A stretch of 35,642 bases of DNA. Origin: Candidatus Omnitrophota bacterium. Its GTDB lineage: Bacteria > Omnitrophota > Omnitrophia > Omnitrophales > Aquincolibacteriaceae. Where the stretch lies: assembly GCA_022711115.1 (NCBI GenBank), contig JAKLFP010000013.1, positions 1 to 35,642 on the forward strand. The letters run 5' to 3'. A program made the position numbers and the translations under genes. Below are positions 1 to 8,357 of the stretch, piece after piece. The number at the start of each line of letters is the position of its first letter. The stretch's first letter is position 1. Under the pieces are notes generated by a model. The model was given only the letters and a program-made list of their open reading frames with translations, was not told the DNA's origin and searched no databases.

Positions 1-2
1 AT

Positions 3-3000
3 ATGGAGATATTGACGAAATCCGGGGTGAACTGGACGGGGATTGACGCGATGTCGAAGGGCGGGGTGAACTGGTCGGATCTTGGGGTGATGTCGAGGGC
101 GGGAATGAACTGGACGGGGATCGACGCTCTGTCGAAGAACGGGGTGAACTGGTCAGATCTACAGTCGCTCTCTCGTGCGGGGGTGAACTGGACAGGTATT
201 GATGCGTTATCGAAGGGAGGGGTGAACTGGTCTGATATGGAGCTGATGAGCAAAACGGGGTTGAACTGGACTGGGATCGACGCATTATCGAAAGCCGGGG
301 TGAACTGGTCAGACCTGCAGGTAATGACAGAAATCGGGATGAACTGGACCGGGATCGATGCGTTGTCGAAGAACGGGGTGAACTGGTCTGATCTTCAAGT
401 GCTCTCTCGTGCCGGGGTGAACTGGACGGGGATCGATGCAATGTCGAAGGGCGGGGTGAATTGGTCGGATATGCAGGTATTTTCGAAGCTGGGCATTAAT
501 TGGTCAGATTTCAATGTGTTATCGAGATCGGGCATCAACTGGTCGGATATGGATGTGCTGTCGAAAGCCGGTATTAATTGGTCGGATGTTCAAACGCTTT
601 CGGCGACAGGGGTGAACTGGACGGGTATCGATTCTCTTTCGAAAGCCGGGGTGAATTGGTCTGACCTGCAGGTAATGACAGAAATCGGGATGAACTGGAC
701 TGGGATCGATGCCTTGTCAAAGGCCGGGGTGAATTGGACGGGAATTGATGCCTTATCAAAGAGCGGCGTGAATTGGAGCGGGATGCAGTACTTGGCTACT
801 GTCAACTGGACTGATTTGGAGGTGCTGACGAAATCCGGGGTGAACTGGACCGGGCTTGACGCGTTGTCGAAGGGCGGGGTGAACTGGTCGGATCTTGGTG
901 TGATGTCCAGGAACGGGATGAACTGGACCGGGATTGATGCGATGTCGAAAGGCGGGGTCAATTGGGCTGACATACAGTCCCTCTCCGCGGCAGGTGTTAA
1001 CTGGACCGGCATGGACGCATTATCGAAGGCAGGCGTGAACTGGTTAAATATGGAGCTAATAAGCACAACCGGGGTCAACTGGACCGGGATCGATGCCTTA
1101 TCCAAAGGCGGGGTGAACTGGACCGGGATTGATGCGATGTCCAAAGCCGGAGTGAATTGGGCTGATATCCAATCGCTTTCACAGGCAGGCGTCAATTGGA
1201 CCGGTATTGACGCGATGTCAAAGGCTGGGGTGAACTGGTCCGACCTGCAGGTCCTTTCAAAGATGGGTATCAACTGGAAGGACTTGGCGGCGATGACCGG
1301 CGGCGGGGCGAATTGGGAAGATTTGGGCGCCCAGACCAAAGCCCAAATCAATTGGGGAGGTATGAGAACTCTTTCTCAGAGTGGTTTTAATTGGGTTACC
1401 TTGCAGCCTCAATTAACCGAGATTGGTGCCGATGCATCTTCAGCTAATGTTCAAGCAACTTCAGCTAACGTCTACGCATATACAGCTTCCGCTGTTCTTA
1501 ACAATTTGACTAATAATGGCCTCAACGCAACTACGTTTAATAATTTATTGAAAACCATGGCTGATTCGCAAGTGAATTGGGCAGATGTGGGGCGGATGAC
1601 GACGCTCGGCATGAATTGGACGGGGATTGACGCGATGAGTCAAGCCGGAGTTAACTGGATGGGAATTGATGCCCTATCCAAGGGTGGCGTCAACTGGACC
1701 GGGATCGATTCGATGTCGAAAGCCGGGGTAAATTGGTCGGATGTGGAGTTTCTGAGCAAAACCGGGGTGAATTGGACGGGGATCGATGCGATGTCAAAGA
1801 GCGGCATGAACTGGACGGGGATGGATGCAATGTCGAAGGCCGGGGTGAATTGGACCGGTATTGATGCGATGTCGAAATCCGGCGTGAACTGGAGCGGGAT
1901 CGATGCCTTATCCAAGAGTGGGGTCAATTGGACGGGTATTGATGCGATGTCAAAGGCCGGGGTGAATTGGTTAGACATGGAGGTTTTCAGCAAGACGGGC
2001 ATCAACTGGACAGGTATCGATGTGTTATCGAAAACCGCAGTGAACTGGTCTGATATTGCGACTATCCGGACTGCTGTAGGGACCAGCGCGGACACTAAGG
2101 ATGATCCTACGATTTTCGGGCGTATCGCCTATTTGGCCGAAGTATTTAATGGTTTAGATGTGACTGCCATGCAAGAGATGGTGAATACGATGAAAGACCT
2201 GAAGGCGCAACTGGCAGGTACAAATTTTTCAGCTATGACAGAACAGTTGCAAATCATCACGGACGGGGGTGTCAACTGGTCAGACCTTGGCAGGATGACG
2301 GAGATTGGAATGAACTGGACAGGGATTGACGCCATGAGCAAAGCCGGGGTGAACTGGACGGGAGTTGATGCCATGTCTAAAGTCGGGGTGAACTGGTCCG
2401 ATATGGAGTTTTTGAGCAAGATAGGCGTGAATTGGACCGGGCTTGACGCGTTATCGAAGGGAGGGGTGAACTGGTCGGATCTTGGGGTGATGTCGAGGGC
2501 CGGAATGAACTGGACGGGGCTTGATGCGTTATCGAAGGGTGGGGTGAACTGGACGGGGATCGATGCGATGTCGAAAGCCGGGGTGAACTGGACGGGGATC
2601 GACGCGATGTCGAAATCCGGAGTGAACTGGACTGGGCTTGACGCACTGTCGAAGGGCGGGGTGAATTGGACCGGAATTGACGCGATGTCGAAATCCGGCG
2701 TGAACTGGACCGGGGTTGATGCCATGTCCAAAGGCGGGGTGAACTGGTCTGACATTCAAGCGCTTTCAACGGCCGGCATGAACTGGTCCGACATGCAGGT
2801 GCTTTCAGAGACAGGCATCAATTGGATGGGTTTGGACGCTTTATCAAAAAGTGAAGTGAATTGGGAAGACATCCAGATCCTTTCACAGACAGGCGTCAAT
2901 TGGGACGGGATCGATGCGTTATCAAAAGGTGGTGTTAATTGGTCTGACATTCAGGTGCTTTCGGCGATCGGGGTCAATTGGACGGGTATGGATGTTTTAT

Positions 3001-4769
3001 CGAAATCCGGGATCAATTGGGCCGAGATACAAGTCCTTTCCAAGGTTGGAGTCAACTGGAGTGATTTTGAAGAAATGAGTCAAATGGGGATCAATTGGGC
3101 AGATATTCAAAAGATGTCGGCGGAGGGTGTCAATTGGACTGGGATCGATGCGATGTCGAAAGCCGGGGTGAACTGGACGGGGATCGACGCGTTATCGAAG
3201 GGCGGGGTGAATTGGTCGGATCTTCAGTCGTTTTCTCAATCCGGTATTAATTGGAATGGCTTGCGTGCCTTGTCAGGGAGCGGGATTAATTGGGAAGGGA
3301 TGCAACTTCTTGCGAATGCCGGGGTAAACTGGTCTATTCTTCAATACATGGGTATGGTGAACTGGACGGATATGGAAGTTTTGAGCAAAACCGGGGTGAA
3401 CTGGACAGACATGAATGCCTTATCAAGAGCTGGAGTGAATTGGCTCGATATTGGATCGATGTCGAAAACCGGAGTGAACTGGCAGGGGATCGACGCCCTT
3501 TCGAAGGGCGGGGTAAATTGGTCGGATGTGGAGGCTATGAGCAATGCCGGCATCAACTGGATCGAAATCGATTCTTTATCCAAAGTAGGAATCAATTGGT
3601 TTGATATACAGACTCTTTCAAAGACCGGCATTAACTGGATGGGCATGGATGCCCTGTCAAAAGCAGGAACGAATTGGAGCGGGATCGATGCCTTATCCAA
3701 AGGTGGCGTGAATTGGTCGGGAATTGATGCCTTGTCCAAAGCAGGTATGAATTGGCAAGGATTCGATCCCTTGTTTGCCGTGAATTGGTCGTCTTTCGGC
3801 GCCTTGCTCGGAGTGAATTGGTCGGCGTTTGATACGTTGCTCGGAGTGAATTGGGATAGCATTTCAAGTATGGCAAATACCGGGATTAATTGGGCTGGTC
3901 TTGCAGTCTTGTCGGAAGCCGGGGTGAATTGGGCAGACCTTCAAAGGATGACAGAAATGGGGATCAACTGGAATGATATCAGCCGTTTGACGGATGAAGG
4001 AATCAATTGGAGCGATATTCATCGGATGTCTGAAGTGGGTATGAATTGGCAAGATCTTGCGAAACTTGCGGCGGGCGGGGTCAATTGGGATGGTTTGGCC
4101 AAATTATCTGAGTCCGGTGTCAATTGGAACGCTTTAATTGAGTTGACCGAAGCTGGCGTAAACTGGGCTGATATGGCTGCAATGACCAGGGCCGGAGCGA
4201 ATTGGGAAGGGCTTGGTTCACAAACTCAAGCTGGCATCAATTGGTCTGGGATTGCAGCTTTGAGCGCATCACAAGTAAATTGGGTCGAGATCAAAATACT
4301 TGGCGGTAAGGCAAATACGATCGAAGATATTTCCGGCACAACTTTTACGATTTTAGAAACAGTCAAGAGCATTCAAGAAACTCTCGGGACCACGAAAGGT
4401 CAAACGCTTACGGATAGGATGGCCGAAATCGAAGGATTGCTAAGCAAAGTCGAGGAATTTGCCGTATCAATTGCCAAGGAAAGCACGGATACCAATAAGA
4501 AGGCTGAAGAATTGGTCAATCGTTTGGTGGCTTTGGCGAATGACCAGGCTAAAGCGCTTGGTTTCATCGGGGATGAAATTAAGAAGTTGCCTGCTGCGCT
4601 GGCAGGAAACATGGGAGATGTCCAGGGAAAACTGGAAGAGATCAAGGCTTACCTGCTAGCGATTAAAGAAGCAACGGATGCCGCTGCGCGGGAAAAAGTT
4701 GGCGACGATAAAGAGCAGCCTGTGGCTATCGTGAAATCCTGGCTTGAGATTGGCGAAGAGCAAAAATAA
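3..4769 (+). CDS. Giant 13-residue NW-repeat protein (5'-truncated by window edge)
   Basis: I do not recognise this family. The visible 1588 residues contain 102 units of about 13 residues with consensus GVNWTGIDALSKA. Asn-Trp is present in all 102 units; position +2 is Ser or Thr in about 69. Three blocks are separated by non-repeat inserts at about residues 470-523 and 690-756, and residues from about 1436 form a charged, coiled-coil-like tail. Five units are 11 residues long. The unit looks like a short helix capped by Gly followed by a hydrophobic-Asn-Trp turn, so a superhelical solenoid is plausible (inference). The reading frame is open to the left edge, and the first residues (MEILTKSG) match the middle of a unit (compare DLEVLTKSG at residues 274-282). 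The first ATG is therefore internal and the true start lies upstream. Location is unknown because the N-terminus is missing; a surface or periplasmic role is a guess. Confidence 0.9.
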   Translation: MEILTKSGVNWTGIDAMSKGGVNWSDLGVMSRAGMNWTGIDALSKNGVNWSDLQSLSRAGVNWTGIDALSKGGVNWSDMELMSKTGLNWTGIDALSKAGVNWSDLQVMTEIGMNWTGIDALSKNGVNWSDLQVLSRAGVNWTGIDAMSKGGVNWSDMQVFSKLGINWSDFNVLSRSGINWSDMDVLSKAGINWSDVQTLSATGVNWTGIDSLSKAGVNWSDLQVMTEIGMNWTGIDALSKAGVNWTGIDALSKSGVNWSGMQYLATVNWTDLEVLTKSGVNWTGLDALSKGGVNWSDLGVMSRNGMNWTGIDAMSKGGVNWADIQSLSAAGVNWTGMDALSKAGVNWLNMELISTTGVNWTGIDALSKGGVNWTGIDAMSKAGVNWADIQSLSQAGVNWTGIDAMSKAGVNWSDLQVLSKMGINWKDLAAMTGGGANWEDLGAQTKAQINWGGMRTLSQSGFNWVTLQPQLTEIGADASSANVQATSANVYAYTASAVLNNLTNNGLNATTFNNLLKTMADSQVNWADVGRMTTLGMNWTGIDAMSQAGVNWMGIDALSKGGVNWTGIDSMSKAGVNWSDVEFLSKTGVNWTGIDAMSKSGMNWTGMDAMSKAGVNWTGIDAMSKSGVNWSGIDALSKSGVNWTGIDAMSKAGVNWLDMEVFSKTGINWTGIDVLSKTAVNWSDIATIRTAVGTSADTKDDPTIFGRIAYLAEVFNGLDVTAMQEMVNTMKDLKAQLAGTNFSAMTEQLQIITDGGVNWSDLGRMTEIGMNWTGIDAMSKAGVNWTGVDAMSKVGVNWSDMEFLSKIGVNWTGLDALSKGGVNWSDLGVMSRAGMNWTGLDALSKGGVNWTGIDAMSKAGVNWTGIDAMSKSGVNWTGLDALSKGGVNWTGIDAMSKSGVNWTGVDAMSKGGVNWSDIQALSTAGMNWSDMQVLSETGINWMGLDALSKSEVNWEDIQILSQTGVNWDGIDALSKGGVNWSDIQVLSAIGVNWTGMDVLSKSGINWAEIQVLSKVGVNWSDFEEMSQMGINWADIQKMSAEGVNWTGIDAMSKAGVNWTGIDALSKGGVNWSDLQSFSQSGINWNGLRALSGSGINWEGMQLLANAGVNWSILQYMGMVNWTDMEVLSKTGVNWTDMNALSRAGVNWLDIGSMSKTGVNWQGIDALSKGGVNWSDVEAMSNAGINWIEIDSLSKVGINWFDIQTLSKTGINWMGMDALSKAGTNWSGIDALSKGGVNWSGIDALSKAGMNWQGFDPLFAVNWSSFGALLGVNWSAFDTLLGVNWDSISSMANTGINWAGLAVLSEAGVNWADLQRMTEMGINWNDISRLTDEGINWSDIHRMSEVGMNWQDLAKLAAGGVNWDGLAKLSESGVNWNALIELTEAGVNWADMAAMTRAGANWEGLGSQTQAGINWSGIAALSASQVNWVEIKILGGKANTIEDISGTTFTILETVKSIQETLGTTKGQTLTDRMAEIEGLLSKVEEFAVSIAKESTDTNKKAEELVNRLVALANDQAKALGFIGDEIKKLPAALAGNMGDVQGKLEEIKAYLLAIKEATDAAAREKVGDDKEQPVAIVKSWLEIGEEQK
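27..4310 (+). repeat. Tandem 39-bp coding repeat, 102 units in three blocks
   Basis: Units 1-36 span about 27-1406, units 37-49 about 1572-2070 and units 50-102 about 2271-4310. The period is 39 bp, with five 33-bp units. Copies differ mostly at synonymous positions: the block near 296-371 and the block near 650-725 encode the same peptide and differ mainly at third codon positions. This indicates old duplications kept by selection on the protein rather than a freshly expanded microsatellite. The repeat leaves long stop-free frames on the opposite strand. Confidence 0.93.
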
Positions 4770-4812
4770 AAAATACACGAGGTATGGGTTTTGGAGGAAA
4801 AACAGCAACAGA

Positions 4813-4832
4813 AAAAATCCCGTAGGATTTTT
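4813..4832 (+). terminator. AT-rich hairpin in the gap after the repeat gene
   Basis: A perfect 8-bp stem (AAAAATCC/GGATTTTT) with a CGTA loop lies 44 bases after the repeat-gene stop. It has only two G-C pairs and no clean T tract beyond the stem, so it would be a weak terminator or an mRNA end. The 151-base gap between the repeat gene and the next gene holds no other gene that I can see. Confidence 0.35.
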
Positions 4833-4920
4833 GAGGTGCCATGCGCGGCCATCCTTAGGGTCTGGGGCTAAGTAGTCGTTAACTTATTAGTTCACCTTTC
4901 ATACGGAAGGATCAAAAGAC

Positions 4921-6285
4921 GTGTGCAGGATACAAAAAAACATGCAGCGACATTTATTCTGGGCAGTCCTCTTACTGTCCATGATCGGGGATGTCTATGC
5001 GGCCGGAGATCTCAAGTTCAAGATTCTTGTCGTGAATCCTTCCTCTACCAAAAATTCCAAATCGGTCATTTCTCAAGCCCTACCCTCTGAGATCGATCCA
5101 AATCAGGATGTGATTGACAAGGCCGGGCTGGACATCAAATTTGATGCTGATAAAAAGATGTATTTGATTACCAAAGAAGTCGAGCTAAAACCCAAAGAAA
5201 CTCGTACTTTTGAACTTCGCGTACGGGATGTGTGGCAGATTACTCCCGACCAAATGGAAGAGACCAAGAAGAGTCTTGAAAATCAAATCGAGACGCTCAA
5301 AGGCACAAAATACTACGAGACCGGCAAGCTTTTATTTCAAAAAGCCCAAGAAGGGCTAGATCGGATTATGGAAGAACAGAGCAAATCTGTCGGGGTCAAA
5401 CAGCACATAGAACTCTACAGAGCTCATGTCAAACAGCTTGAGGATATAAAGGCCAACGCATTGTCGCTTGATGCCATGCGTCGTTTGGAGGCAGAGAGAA
5501 AGAGGGAGGCTAATGAAGCGCGGTTTGTTGTGGAAGCAGAAAATCCTTCCCCGGAACCACGGTCCATCACTGTCCGGTCTCTATTACCCAAAGAAATCAC
5601 GCCAGACGATGTGATTGATAAGCAGGATTTTGATCTTCTCTATGATCAATCACAAAAAGCTTATGCGCTTGAAAAACAAGATCAGTTTGCCGGCAGGGAA
5701 AAAAAGAAATATATTTTTACGGTCAGGGATATCTGGCATATTCCGGATGAAAATTTACAATTTTATAAGCTCCAAACGGAAAAACTTGTCAGTATGTTCA
5801 AAGATACACCCTATCTCAAATATGCTGACGAGCAAGGTCAAATGATCCTGGGGCTGCTTGCTGAAATCAATGAGTTGCAGACCGAAGTATCGTCCTCTTT
5901 TTCGCTTGAGGAGCGCATGAGGGCTTTTATTCTCAACAGCCAGAGGCTGGAACTTGTGAAAGCAAAGATTCATAATCTGCAGCAGCTTTTGCCCGAGATC
6001 ACCATTGATAAGGACGAAGGGAAGATCATCCAAAATCTCAAACTTTTAATCAAAAAACTGGCTGAAATCAAAGATCTTGTTTTGGTGGCCATGGGTGTTC
6101 AGCCGAACAAGGCCGCTACCTGGTGGATTATCTTTGGGATCATCTTATTTCTTGCTGCTATCACGATCATTTTCTATGTGACCTGGATCAAAAAGCTTCA
6201 GGAAAGCAAGTGGGGGAAAAAGGTGCTTGAAGCCAAAAAAGGGGACGAGATCCCCAAGCCCAAAGGACCCGTAGCAACAGCCTAA
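4921..6285 (+). CDS. Exported, C-terminally anchored protein with duplicated RDVW domain
   Basis: The 454-residue product has a signal peptide (hydrophobic residues about 12-25, likely cleavage after VYA at 25-27) and one transmembrane segment near the C-terminus (about 400-422). A basic, Pro-rich tail follows, probably cytoplasmic. The region between should be periplasmic. It contains two copies of a beta-rich domain at about residues 31-107 and 203-274. Each has an NPS start, an LP-E-I-P-DVIDK stretch and a closing RDVW-I or RDIW-I, and each is followed by a charged helical segment. GTG at 4921 is chosen because GGAAGGA lies nine bases upstream; an ATG at 4942 is the alternative. It sits 36 bases before the ATPase alpha gene and probably shares its transcript. 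Function unknown; an anchor or adaptor is a guess. One transmembrane helix rules it out as ATPase subunit a. Confidence 0.8.
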   Translation: MCRIQKNMQRHLFWAVLLLSMIGDVYAAGDLKFKILVVNPSSTKNSKSVISQALPSEIDPNQDVIDKAGLDIKFDADKKMYLITKEVELKPKETRTFELRVRDVWQITPDQMEETKKSLENQIETLKGTKYYETGKLLFQKAQEGLDRIMEEQSKSVGVKQHIELYRAHVKQLEDIKANALSLDAMRRLEAERKREANEARFVVEAENPSPEPRSITVRSLLPKEITPDDVIDKQDFDLLYDQSQKAYALEKQDQFAGREKKKYIFTVRDIWHIPDENLQFYKLQTEKLVSMFKDTPYLKYADEQGQMILGLLAEINELQTEVSSSFSLEERMRAFILNSQRLELVKAKIHNLQQLLPEITIDKDEGKIIQNLKLLIKKLAEIKDLVLVAMGVQPNKAATWWIIFGIILFLAAITIIFYVTWIKKLQESKWGKKVLEAKKGDEIPKPKGPVATA

Positions 6286-6321
6286 CCAGACGGAAAGAAA
6301 TAAAAATTTGAAGAGGGAAGT

Positions 6322-7818
6322 ATGAGTGAATTAAGGTATAAAGAGAGGGGTATCATCAAAGCGGTCAGCGGGTGTATTACCCAAGTGACCGGTCTTCAGA
6401 ATTGTTTTTTGGGCCAGCTTGTGCGTTTCGGCTATGGGACCGAAGGTATCATCATGGGTTTCGATCTAAGCGTTGCCCAAATTCTGATGGTGAAGGAAAA
6501 TGAACCGCTCGCCCCTGGAAATCCAGCTTCGGCGACCCTTGAACCCTTCAACATGCCGGTGGGGGCTGCAGCGATCGGAAGGATTATGAATCCTTTGGGA
6601 GAGCCTATGGATGGTTTGGGGCCGATCAAATTTGAAGAATTCATTCCTTATTTCAATACGGCGCCTGCGATTATGGACCGTTTGCAATTGAGCCGTTCCT
6701 TTGAAACAGGCGTTAAATTGATTGATACTATGCTGCCGCTTGGGAAGGGGCAACGGTCGTTAATTCTTGGTGATAAAATGACGGGAAAGACAACCGTGGG
6801 GACGGATATTATTCTCAATCAGAAGGGCAAAAAAGTCATTTGTATTTATTGCGCCATTGGGAAGACAACGTCCCAAATGGGAAAAGTTGTTTCTCTTTTA
6901 AAAGAGAAGGAGTGTTTCGAATATACCATTATTATGTGTGCCCCAGCTTCCAGTTCCCCGGGTCAACAGTATCTGGCACCTTACGCGGCTTGCTCCATTG
7001 GTGAATATTTCAGGGATCGTGGGCAGGATGTCTTTGTGTTCTTTGACGATTTTACGAAACATGCCTGGGCTTATCGAGAGCTTTCTCTCTTGATGGGAGT
7101 TCCTCCCGGACGCGACTCCTATCCCGGAGATATTTTCTTCCTCCATTCCCGTATGATAGAAAGAGCCGCTCAATTAGATGAAAAACACGGGGGGGGGTCT
7201 ATGACCTTTATCCCTGTTGTTGAACTTCAAGAAGGAGATTTGACGTCTTATGTTCCGACAAATCTTGTGTCAATGACGGATGGGCAGTTATTTCTCAATG
7301 CGTCACTTTTTAATGAAGGATTCCGTCCTGCCGTGGATGTCGGTCTTTCGGTATCACGTGTAGGAAGTAAAGTACAGTGGAAGATCACCAAGAAAGTTTC
7401 CAGTTCACTGCGTATGGAATTCATCCAATTTAAAGAGCTATTGCGTGCGAGCAAATTGCAGGCTTCCGGTCAATCCGAGGAAACCCGCGAATCACTCCGG
7501 GCCGGCAAAGTACTTCAAGCTATCTTGACACAACCGGCCAATTCCCCGGTTCCCATCGAGATCCAGATCATGCTTATGTATGGTAAGAATGAAAAAATGT
7601 TTAATGAGTTTGAAGCGGCGCATATGCAGGATTTTCTTGTCGGATTTGAAGAGCACGCCAAAAAAAATGATCCCACGCTTTTTGCGCTTATCAGGGAAAA
7701 AAAAGAGTTGAACGATGAAATTAAAAAACGTATTACCCGCGTAGTCCAAGATTATGCGGCTGTGATTAAGCAGAAATTCCAAAAAGCGGAAAATGAAGCG
7801 TCGGTTGAAGTAGCTTAA
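6322..7818 (+). CDS. atpA: Divergent F-type ATPase subunit alpha
   Basis: This is the non-catalytic nucleotide-binding subunit of an F1 head, 498 residues. It has the P-loop GDKMTGKT at residues 150-157 (usual form GDRQTGKT) and the arginine finger in SVSRVGS (R346). The sequence begins directly in the N-terminal beta-barrel. The roughly 20-residue helix that normally binds subunit delta is absent, and it cannot be recovered upstream because an in-frame stop lies at 6301. A GA-rich ribosome binding site precedes the ATG. It is first in the order alpha-epsilon-c-b/delta-gamma-beta, unlike the usual a-c-b-delta-alpha-gamma-beta-epsilon. This may be a second, specialised ATPase rather than the housekeeping enzyme (inference). 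Confidence 0.93.
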   Translation: MSELRYKERGIIKAVSGCITQVTGLQNCFLGQLVRFGYGTEGIIMGFDLSVAQILMVKENEPLAPGNPASATLEPFNMPVGAAAIGRIMNPLGEPMDGLGPIKFEEFIPYFNTAPAIMDRLQLSRSFETGVKLIDTMLPLGKGQRSLILGDKMTGKTTVGTDIILNQKGKKVICIYCAIGKTTSQMGKVVSLLKEKECFEYTIIMCAPASSSPGQQYLAPYAACSIGEYFRDRGQDVFVFFDDFTKHAWAYRELSLLMGVPPGRDSYPGDIFFLHSRMIERAAQLDEKHGGGSMTFIPVVELQEGDLTSYVPTNLVSMTDGQLFLNASLFNEGFRPAVDVGLSVSRVGSKVQWKITKKVSSSLRMEFIQFKELLRASKLQASGQSEETRESLRAGKVLQAILTQPANSPVPIEIQIMLMYGKNEKMFNEFEAAHMQDFLVGFEEHAKKNDPTLFALIREKKELNDEIKKRITRVVQDYAAVIKQKFQKAENEASVEVA

Positions 7819-7827
7819 GGTGCTTTT

Positions 7828-8106
7828 ATGGAAATGAAATTTAACCTTTTAGTGATGAGTTTAAAGGGAGTGGCATTTGATGACGAGGTGGAATCCGTCT
7901 ATTTGACGTCGGATGACGGCGAGTTTGAACTTTTACCGTTTCATCATCCGTTGGTGGCTTCCATCCCGGAGGGGGAGCTCAAGATCGCGGGGAATGATCC
8001 CATTCCCATCACGATCGGGATCCTGACCTTTAAAGATAACCGTTGCTGTGTTGTTGCAGAAATTGATCCTAATTTCCAAGGTTATAAACTAAGATGGGAC
8101 GTTTAG
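7828..8106 (+). CDS. atpC: F-type ATPase subunit epsilon, short form
   Basis: At 92 residues this corresponds to the N-terminal beta-sandwich of epsilon, the part that bridges gamma and the c-ring. It keeps the family pattern of a start strand, SDDGEFELLPFHHPLV, and a second half ending near FKDNRCCVVAE. The C-terminal two-helix domain that inhibits ATP hydrolysis in many bacteria is missing; usual length is about 130-140 residues. The gene lies nine bases after alpha. Lack of the inhibitory helices would leave hydrolysis less restrained, which fits an enzyme that consumes ATP, but short epsilons also occur in ordinary synthases. Confidence 0.82.
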   Translation: MEMKFNLLVMSLKGVAFDDEVESVYLTSDDGEFELLPFHHPLVASIPEGELKIAGNDPIPITIGILTFKDNRCCVVAEIDPNFQGYKLRWDV

Positions 8107-8124
8107 CCAGGAGGGATATCGGGC

Positions 8125-8343
8125 ATGCAAAATTTAGTTGTGATCATTATCATGTTTATTGCGGTGATCGGGCCTTCGATCGTCATTGCAATCGTAGGCG
8201 CGGCCACAGTGAAAGCGCTAGGAAGAAATCCTTCCGCAGCGCCTAAAATATATCTTGGAGTTATTTTGATGCTGGTTTTCGCGGAAGCGGCATCGATTAT
8301 TTCGCTTCTCGTTGTGTTTCAAATCTTTGTGCCAAGAACTTAA
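8125..8343 (+). CDS. atpE: F-type ATPase subunit c (proton-type carboxylate)
   Basis: A 72-residue hairpin of two transmembrane helices joined by the polar loop GRNP (residues 33-36), as in c-ring subunits. The ion-binding carboxylate is E54 in FAEAAS. The residues after it (A55, A56) and the aligned helix-1 position (Ile instead of Gln) do not match the Na+-binding set Q...ES/T, so H+ is the likely ion. The helix-1 glycine motif (GxGxGxG) is largely replaced by bulkier residues, which could alter ring packing. It follows epsilon by 18 bases, an unusual neighbour for c. A c subunit implies a membrane rotor, so this is not merely a soluble F1-like ATPase. Confidence 0.9.
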   Translation: MQNLVVIIIMFIAVIGPSIVIAIVGAATVKALGRNPSAAPKIYLGVILMLVFAEAASIISLLVVFQIFVPRT

Positions 8344-8357
8344 AGAGAGGGGAAAAT

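Noticed and set aside
3-5. ATG at position 3 as the true start of the repeat gene
   Set aside because: It falls inside a repeat unit, no leader or ribosome binding site can be seen, and the frame is open to the window edge.
590-2755. Long minus-strand reading frames (590-1351, 1640-2095, 2129-2755) opposite the repeat gene
   Set aside because: They are periodic mirror images of the 39-bp repeat with no start signals, so they are stop-free shadows rather than genes.
27-4310. CRISPR-like interpretation of the regular repeats
   Set aside because: The repeats are contiguous, coding and variable at synonymous positions, with no unique spacers.
4921-6285. The RDVW protein as the missing ATPase subunit a
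   Set aside because: It has a signal peptide and only one transmembrane helix. Subunit a needs several helices and a conserved Arg in a membrane helix.
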